NCBI GenBank assembly: GCA_021234155.1
Contig: JAJEKV010000656.1
Coordinates: 1 to 64,000 of the forward strand
Direction: 5' to 3'
Source: Isoetes taiwanensis
Lineage: Eukaryota > Streptophyta > Lycopodiopsida > Isoetales > Isoetaceae
Length of the DNA stretch: 64,000 nt
A program made the translations under genes and the position numbers. Within the stretch, counting starts at the first letter, position 1; each line of letters opens with the position of its first letter. Of the stretch, positions 58,444 through 64,000 are shown in pieces. The notes below the pieces were generated by a model that saw only the letters and a program-made list of their open reading frames with translations, ran no database searches and was not told the origin of the DNA.

Positions 58444-60267
58444 CAGAAGTTTGATGAGAGTTAAGCATTTTGGACAGCATTTCATGCTCTTACATAGCAT
58501 TAGTATCTTACAACGTTGGAACTATAATGCCCCTGTTATGTCCGGAAGCGGGACCTAAAAATTTCATCGCCTTTCCGCAATGTCTCCTGTAAGGATCATA
58601 GCCACATATATTTTTCTCAAGCTCTAATTTTCACCTAACTGTTTCTTTATTCCGATAACGCTTATACTTGCCTCCCCGTGTTTGATGGTGAGCATTCAGC
58701 TCTTTGATGTTGGCTAGGAAAGCGCTGAATTGTTCGTAACTTAAACGTGTTCCGTGGCCCAACCAACCCAGTCCAGCCAAGTGGACCCATGAGTTCAATG
58801 GTTTCATGTTTTTTGTAACATTTTGAAATGCTAGTTAACTTACGAAACATTGGCCATTAAAAAACATGGATCTGCCAACCCCAAATGGTTCTTGCGCCTT
58901 CAAGAGCTCGAATACGACCTGATCTTCCTACAATAATCCGACCTAGTTTGTGCTTCCAGAAACTGCAAAAGTACTGTATATATACTATAGCGATTTTAAT
59001 AGTAAGTGGAATCGATCTGGATACAGTTTATTGCGCTTTCCAGGAGAAGAGGTGGACCCGAGTTGGACTTAGAGCAAGAGTGGGCATACTGCGTGTGCAA
59101 AATGTGCAATGATAGCTAGATACTGTATCTTGGATTTTTTCATGTCTTCTCGCTCAAATAACTATCATGTTTAGATTTTTAACCAGGACTTAGAAGCATG
59201 CAACACTGCATTTTTTTGCAGGTGTTTTCTATGACATAAAATATGGAGGTTAGATTTCTCCAACTTAGATACATTTTGTTCAAATTTGCAGCTCCATAGT
59301 TGAGATCCTTTTGAATTAATACAAAACCTCCTTTGCCACAAGTTGGGCAAAAGAAATGTTCGCGGCGGCCTTGGCCGCCGCGATAAATTTCTTGTAAAAA
59401 TACAAGTTTCTCAAAATCCTCAACCCCCCTTTTCCAAAATATCTTGGTTCATTTTATAATGGCCTATATATAAAAAACAAGTTTCACAAGAGCCTATTGT
59501 ATTGAGTCCCATAACTACTTGTATATGCATGAAACAACCTAACTCACTATGATTCACTATGATCAGGTTGTTTCAAGCTCCACCATGCAAGTTAGTTTGT
59601 TAAAAATAGAATAGAATAAACTTTTTAATGTCCATGAAGAACGAGCAACTAAATTCCTATCGATCCATCCATTCTTTCTTAGCTTTGCTCACTCCTACTC
59701 TTTTTGTTAGTTAGGTTGGTTATGACAATACTTTAAATGAAATTTCTTACCCCTAGCTTTTTGGTTTTGGAATGTTTTATATAAACAATTTCATCTAGCT
59801 TGACCTAGGCTATTGTCTTCAGTTCAAAACATTTGTAGCATGAAAATTAACATTTTGTGTTTCACATAAAAGGGATAACAAATAATGTCTAGGCTTTATA
59901 CTAACTTCACGAACTATATAGGCGACCTATAGTCCAGTTTGGATTTCGCATGCTATCATCATTGTCCCATTTTGTCAATGTGTTGTACATGTGAAGCTTA
60001 AAAGGCTTGGCCACAACTAATATGTGAAGAGTGAAAGGTTGGCCAAAGCCAATATGTGAAGGTGATTTTTTTTCTTTCCCACTCATCAAATGCCAATTGT
60101 TGGCCAATCAGGTTCCAATGTTCATGATTGGTGAGGTGGTTTGCTAGTTGCCCTTGGGTGCAAGTATGCATTGATCTTATAGTCTATTCATAAGAGAGCT
60201 TGAGAGGCATTGATTTGGAAGGCTAGCTTGATTGTAAAGTGACAAATGATAAAGTTGTTTAAGTCTA
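58444..60267. other. No gene seen; includes a relic of a RING-H2 gene 3' flank and a GC hairpin
   Basis: 59,431-59,467 matches the 3' flank of the 52.5-kb RING-H2 gene. A near-perfect hairpin lies at 59,351-59,393: the 10-base arms CGCGGCGGCC and GGCCGCCGCG with a 2-base loop, extended by AAGAAAT and ATTTCTT. No open reading frame of interest. Confidence 0.55.
59604..59665 (-). mobile_element. 3' end of a simple-tail LINE (fragment)
   Basis: On minus, TCTTCATGGACATTAAAAAG is followed by a TTCTA-type run (plus 59,607-59,618). Weak match to the conserved terminus. Confidence 0.42.
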
Positions 60268-60684
60268 ATGAAACGAAAAAGTTGTGGAATTATCCATTTC
60301 AAGCGATGTTCTATGAGCAGGACTCGACCGTATAAAAAGTTGAGGTCGAGGTTGAAGTGCAAAGAACATCGCTCCCATGCGATGGGCAAAGATTTTTCCG
60401 CCGTAAACCCGGCTAGATCCTCACCGCTCGATCTTCAAAGTCGCTTAATCGGGTTGTTTGCTTCTTCGGGCACCGTTGATCCGTTAGAGGGACAAAAGGA
60501 AGGCAAAGAACTTGACCTTTCGAAATGGTCTTTCATTTCTGGAAAAATCCATGTTTTCCTTAAAGCCAACCTTACCTCTGCTGCATGGGAACTGCTCAGC
60601 TTCGACTTCGACCTGGAAAAAATAGAGTCCGATCCGTTCCATGGGAACGTCCCTCACACTTCTATTACAATGGTCAAAAAGTGA
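60268..60684 (+). CDS. Hypothetical protein or fragment, 138 residues
   Basis: ATG at 60,268. The N-terminal 40 residues are very basic. The later part (MGKDFSAVNPARSSPLDLQS, then LDLSKWSFISGKIHVFLKAN, LTSAAWELLSFDFDLEKIES) has an amphipathic look and a base composition less AT-rich than the flanks. A second ATG (MGKDFSAVN) could be the real start. No signal peptide or membrane segment. The terminal word GGGAACGTCCCTCACACTTC resembles GGAACGTCCCTTTCACTTCT at 53,698. I do not recognise a family. It may be a gene fragment. Confidence 0.35.
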   Translation: MKRKSCGIIHFKRCSMSRTRPYKKLRSRLKCKEHRSHAMGKDFSAVNPARSSPLDLQSRLIGLFASSGTVDPLEGQKEGKELDLSKWSFISGKIHVFLKANLTSAAWELLSFDFDLEKIESDPFHGNVPHTSITMVKK

Positions 60685-60689
60685 GATGT

Positions 60690-61251
60690 TTAGAATGTTG
60701 AAGCTACGGGTTTAACTTTACTTATTGGACCACAATCATTTTAAGATTTTAAAAAGAAAGGACGTTTTTACACTTTATACCACCTCTACTTTGCACTTTT
60801 ACCTAGGTCAGTCATGCAATTTTACATAATCAGATGGATTTGCATAGGCCTAGTAGTGATTTCGAAGGATTTGGGATAATGGAGCCTTGAAACTTTTTGC
60901 TCCAACTAGATAATATGAATTCACGATCTAGTTGAATTAGGGATATTAGAATGTGGAAGACCTAGGAATGCATATGAATCTGCACCTTATCTTAACCTAC
61001 ATAGAAGTTGGGGGAAATTTTTTAATCCTAGATTCCTTATTCACCTTCCTCTTGAGGAACAGACACAATTCAGTAAAGAGAACTGTTTGGGGGGGTAAAA
61101 TTCACGTAGTAATGATAAATAAATTCGCCTAGTAAGGTATGACTGTTTTAGTCAGTAGATGTTAACATAAGTAAGAAGGTGGGTGGAAGGACTTGTGGGT
61201 CACTAGTGATATATCACCAACATCTCTGGCTACCTAAATTAACAAGGGCCG
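60690..61251. other. No gene seen
   Basis: AT-rich spacer upstream of the third RING-H2 gene. Nothing is supported. Confidence 0.5.
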
Positions 61252-61507
61252 AAATAATTGGTGGTCTTTGGTCATATTGGTCTTCATCTTTAACTAATAT
61301 ATATACAAACAAAATATATTTTTCCTTTGTGAAGAACTAAAAGACGTTAGAATCCGTGCAAGGTCCAACAAGGGGCTAAATAATTGGTGGTTTTTGGTCA
61401 TATTGGTCTTCCTCTTGATATACAAATACAATATATTTTTCCTTTCTCTAGAACCAGGCAGAAGAGATTTAGAATCGAGTGTTGAGAAGCACACAAGGAG
61501 CTAAAAA
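61252..61507 (+). promoter_or_regulatory. Tandemly duplicated proximal promoter / 5' leader
   Basis: AAATAATTGGTGGTCTTTGG, then TCATATTGGTCTTC, starts at 61,252 and again at 61,377, each followed by ACAAA.ACAATATATTTTTCC-type sequence and ending in CAAGG(G/A)GCTAAA. The downstream copy runs into the start codon (GCTAAAAAATGG). The upstream copy ends at the matching place with GCTAAATAATTGG and lacks the ATG. AATATATTTTT is the best TATA-like element in each copy. Confidence 0.7.
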
Positions 61508-62098
61508 ATGGAAAAGGACGATCCTTCCATTTACCTCTATATGTATATTTTTTGCGGAGAGGTAATTCTGGTTCTGGTTGCCATTTCCATAATTATGTTC
61601 ATTGTGCTCTGTCGCTGGGCATCAAACAGAGTATTAGCTAACCAGCAAATACGCGTTGAAGAAATCCCTGCTCCAAATGGGCTGGATCAATATCAAATTC
61701 AAAACATCCCTGCTTGCTCTTTCAGGCCAGATGATCCCGCAATCCGAAACCGAGATTGCGCCGTCTGCCTCGCCGGATTTGAAGATAATGAAAAGCTGAG
61801 AATACTGCCCACATGCAGCCATGCTTTCCACGTTCCTTGTATCGATAAATGGCTTCAAATGCACTCAAATTGTCCTCTCTGTCGCGGCCAGATCATGCGA
61901 AGGGTTTCTTCTTTTGTTGAAAATGGCGTTGTAATTGTGGAAATCGATCGGATTCAAGCACAACTGGCTCCAGCGCCAGAAATTTCGATCAATTGCTCTC
62001 CATTTTTTGCAGAGATTGAGCAGAGGAAGATAGATGGCCGTCGTAGACTTTTGTTCAGATATAATTCGATGCCCTGTTTGTTAAAATATCTGCTTTAA
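61508..62098 (+). CDS. RING-H2 finger protein, ATL-like E3 ubiquitin ligase
   Basis: 196 residues in one exon, ATG at 61,508. Membrane segment at about 17-35 (GEVILVLVAISIIMFIVLC). RING-H2 finger: C84, C87, C103, H105, H108, C111, C122, C125, with Trp at 115. It is the close paralog of the 52.5-kb gene: both begin ME....YLY.Y..CGE.ILV, have an acidic EE linker, then QIQNIPACSF / QVQRIPVYFF, near-identical fingers (CLAGFE.NEKLR.LP.CSH.FH), a DRI block after the finger and an LF+.(Y/N)SMP motif near the C-terminus. The frame is intact. The promoter is duplicated in tandem. The exact targets cannot be read from sequence. Confidence 0.92.
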   Translation: MEKDDPSIYLYMYIFCGEVILVLVAISIIMFIVLCRWASNRVLANQQIRVEEIPAPNGLDQYQIQNIPACSFRPDDPAIRNRDCAVCLAGFEDNEKLRILPTCSHAFHVPCIDKWLQMHSNCPLCRGQIMRRVSSFVENGVVIVEIDRIQAQLAPAPEISINCSPFFAEIEQRKIDGRRRLLFRYNSMPCLLKYLL

Positions 62099-62157
62099 TG
62101 TGATCCATGCTGTTAAAAACAGAAAAAGATCTGTTGAGCCTTTATTCGTTCTTGTAT

Positions 62158-62253
62158 GGGGGGATGGAAACAGGGGAGACGATTCCAGGGGGTCCCGCGA
62201 CCGGCGGCAGCCGGGAGCGGGTCCTGGAATCGTCGACCCTGTTTCATCCCCCC
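62158..62253. repeat. Foldback (stem-loop) with arms of about 37 bases
   Basis: GGGGGGATGGAAACAGGGG then AGACGATTCCAGG pairs with CCTGGAATCGTCGACCCTG then TTTCATCCCCCC. The loop is GC-rich. It lies 60 bases after the stop codon of the third RING-H2 gene and so may be in its 3' UTR. Confidence 0.8.
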
Positions 62254-62378
62254 ACAACATGGCAACTGGGGAGGAGAGAAATTTTGATCCGTTTTACCTG
62301 TTCTTCACCTGTTGAGCGGAATCCAGCCTGCCTATTTCCATTCCGGAAGCGGAATGGGCTCCCCAGTTGCCATGTTGT
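62254..62378. mobile_element. 125-bp MITE-like element with perfect 20-bp inverted repeats
   Basis: ACAACATGGCAACTGGGGAG at 62,254-62,273 and its exact complement at 62,359-62,378. An inner palindrome CCATTCCG-GAAG-CGGAATGG sits near the right arm. A target duplication was not seen. The foldback element abuts its left end. Confidence 0.72.
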
Positions 62379-62489
62379 TGTAAATAGGGCAAATTTTAAA
62401 AATGCCCCTGATTTTTTGCAAAATTGCGAAAATACCCCTGTTTTAAGGGTATCTTTGGTAAAATGACCATAACTTTTTTCTAATAATCC

Positions 62490-62714
62490 AAATAAGAATA
62501 TGTCCTTAAGATGAATTATAGATGAGAATGATATCTTTCTAAGGAAGCTAAAATCATTTGAATCGGAGTTCCGAATCGTAAGTTATGATTATGATTTATT
62601 TGTGTCTAAGATTTCACATAACTTGTGATTCCAAACTCCGATTCATGAGATTTTACCTTCGATAAGAAGATAGCATCCTCATCTATAATTCATCTGAAGG
62701 ACACATTCCTATTT
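62490..62714. mobile_element. Long inverted repeat, arms of about 98 bp
   Basis: The arms 62,490-62,587 and 62,617-62,714 are inverted copies at about 80-85% identity (shared GATGAATTATAGATGA and GAATCGGAGTT) with a 29-base loop. A transcript would fold into a long hairpin of the kind that small-RNA pathways process. Confidence 0.82.
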
Positions 62715-64000
62715 GGAACACTACAAGAGGATGGGGGTATAGTGTCAACCCTTATGTCAAGGCATAAGTATAGTGACAACTTTGTGACGATTGCTGCTTT
62801 CTTGACACAAAATGCTTCTTTTGTGTCAAAATTGTGTCATAGGCATAATGTCAAATATTTTATCAAAGTATTGACTAGTTTTTGTCAAGGTTATATTGCA
62901 TTTTAAGTGGATTATTGCAACCATTTTTTTAACAATGTTATAGCTAATTTGTACAACTTTTTGTAAGACTTATAACAAAATTGTAGTTGCTTTTGTGTTT
63001 AATATATAGACAAAATATTGTGTACCATTAGTTAGATGTATTATATGATATAATTGATTTGTGACAATTATACATAAATTTTGCATCTATGCTAGGGGCC
63101 AATACTCAATAGAATACTGAGAGTGCTCACTGACAATCTTAATGTTTTCCATTATTGGATTGGTAGGTATCCAACCATTGTTTTGGCGCACATAGTCGTA
63201 GGCTTGCCACTAATCTGGTTGGAGGCTTGTCAAATTGGACAGGCCACAACATTTTCAATTTTTTTGGAAAGGTTGAGTAATAAGGTTGTGCGATGTCTAT
63301 CTATAAATAGAGACCGGAAGGATTCTTAATATTTGTGGATAGACCAATGTCTCAAATATTTTTCAATAAAAGTATACTTAAATACTCCAAATCAAGAGCT
63401 TTTAATGCAATTGGCAAAAATACATTAGTTTAAACCTTTCCTTGCCCACGATTCCTAGGTGGTCCAAAGGTTAATGGCACCCCGCTAGATATGGCGATTT
63501 TAGAATTGCTTTTTCAATGTCTAATAACCGGGTTGATGGCGGTTTGTGGCTCTTGAGAGTTATAACTTAATCGGACAGGATTTGTGATCGACGATAATCG
63601 AAAGCGCCCATCGCTTAACCTTCATTGCTCACCTAGAATCGCCTTCCCTTGAGCTTGTGGTATATATTCAGCTCTAGTGGTGGTGGTCCGGTCATGATAA
63701 TCTTGTTGTGGTCGGATAAACTTGCTCGATCGAGATAATCTTGGCACCTAGCCGTTAAAATAAACCTTGCTATGGGTCATTGAAAAGCTTACTATGGAGC
63801 TCCGCTTATGGCTCACGGTTAAAGAAGATAAACACTCCTCGCTGCCTCTCTTAGCCAGATAAACGGGCTTTGGGCTCTCCGCTTTGGGCTCTCCCGCTTA
63901 AAATGAGCCGTGAGCTCCCCCATTATCGGATGTAAGGGCAAGCATAGTGTTTATCCCCTTCTTGCCTATTTGTCCACTTCTTTGGAACTTTTCTTCATTT
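62715..64000. other. No gene seen
   Basis: 62,730-62,870 is rich in TGTCA and TGACA words, with imperfect short repeats. 63,790-63,950 has an imperfect inverted repeat (GGAGCTC..GCTCACGG against CCGTGAGCTCC, and GATAAACACT against AGTGTTTATC). This may be a transposon end cut by the window. Nothing coding is supported. Confidence 0.4.

Noticed and set aside
63780-63960. Transposon end with inverted repeat
   Set aside because: The arms are short and imperfect and the element, if any, runs out of the window.

Overview
The window is nuclear DNA of a land plant with a large, repeat-rich genome. The signs are introns with GT..AG borders, three RING-H2 (ATL-type) genes, a PPR pseudogene with plant PLS-type repeats, a Ty1/copia element primed by initiator tRNA-Met, an L1-type LINE, and many copies of another LINE family whose 3' ends carry simple repeats instead of poly-A. 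A fern or another large-genome non-seed vascular plant is my best guess for the organism. That is an inference from the style of the LINEs and not from a diagnostic gene.

Layout. 1-6.4 kb: old repeats and no gene. 6.4-7.7 kb: a broken L1-type LINE. 7.9-13.8 kb: one copy of a 1.4-kb unit that carries a broken LOB-domain (LBD-like) gene piece. It is split by two LINE copies, a 769-bp inverted-repeat transposon and a third LINE fragment. 14-23 kb: simple repeats, LINE and SINE relics, perhaps a few exons. 23.4-28.4 kb: a mini-element, a PPR pseudogene and unidentified minus-strand coding pieces. 28.4-41.2 kb: exons of a broken minus-strand gene. A complete Ty1/copia element with matching 5-bp target duplications sits in one of its introns, and the copia is itself split by a 5.56-kb element carrying pieces of a TOP3-beta-like topoisomerase gene and an aldo/keto reductase gene. 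42.7-43.8 kb: an AGATTC array that flips strand twice. 45-62 kb: three RING-H2 genes separated by LINE copies, the second copy of the 1.4-kb unit (with a tRNA-type SINE in it), and a Helitron-like element of about 3.5 kb with DUF3429 and possible nucleoredoxin pieces. 62.1-62.8 kb: foldback and inverted-repeat elements. 62.8-64 kb: nothing coding.

Only the three RING-H2 genes look intact. The two on the plus strand are close paralogs that share an N-terminal membrane anchor, the RING-H2 finger and a C-terminal motif. The one on the minus strand is more distant. Nearly all else is transposon, pseudogene or captured gene fragment. The two copies of the 1.4-kb unit are especially useful because each serves as an empty-site control for insertions in the other.
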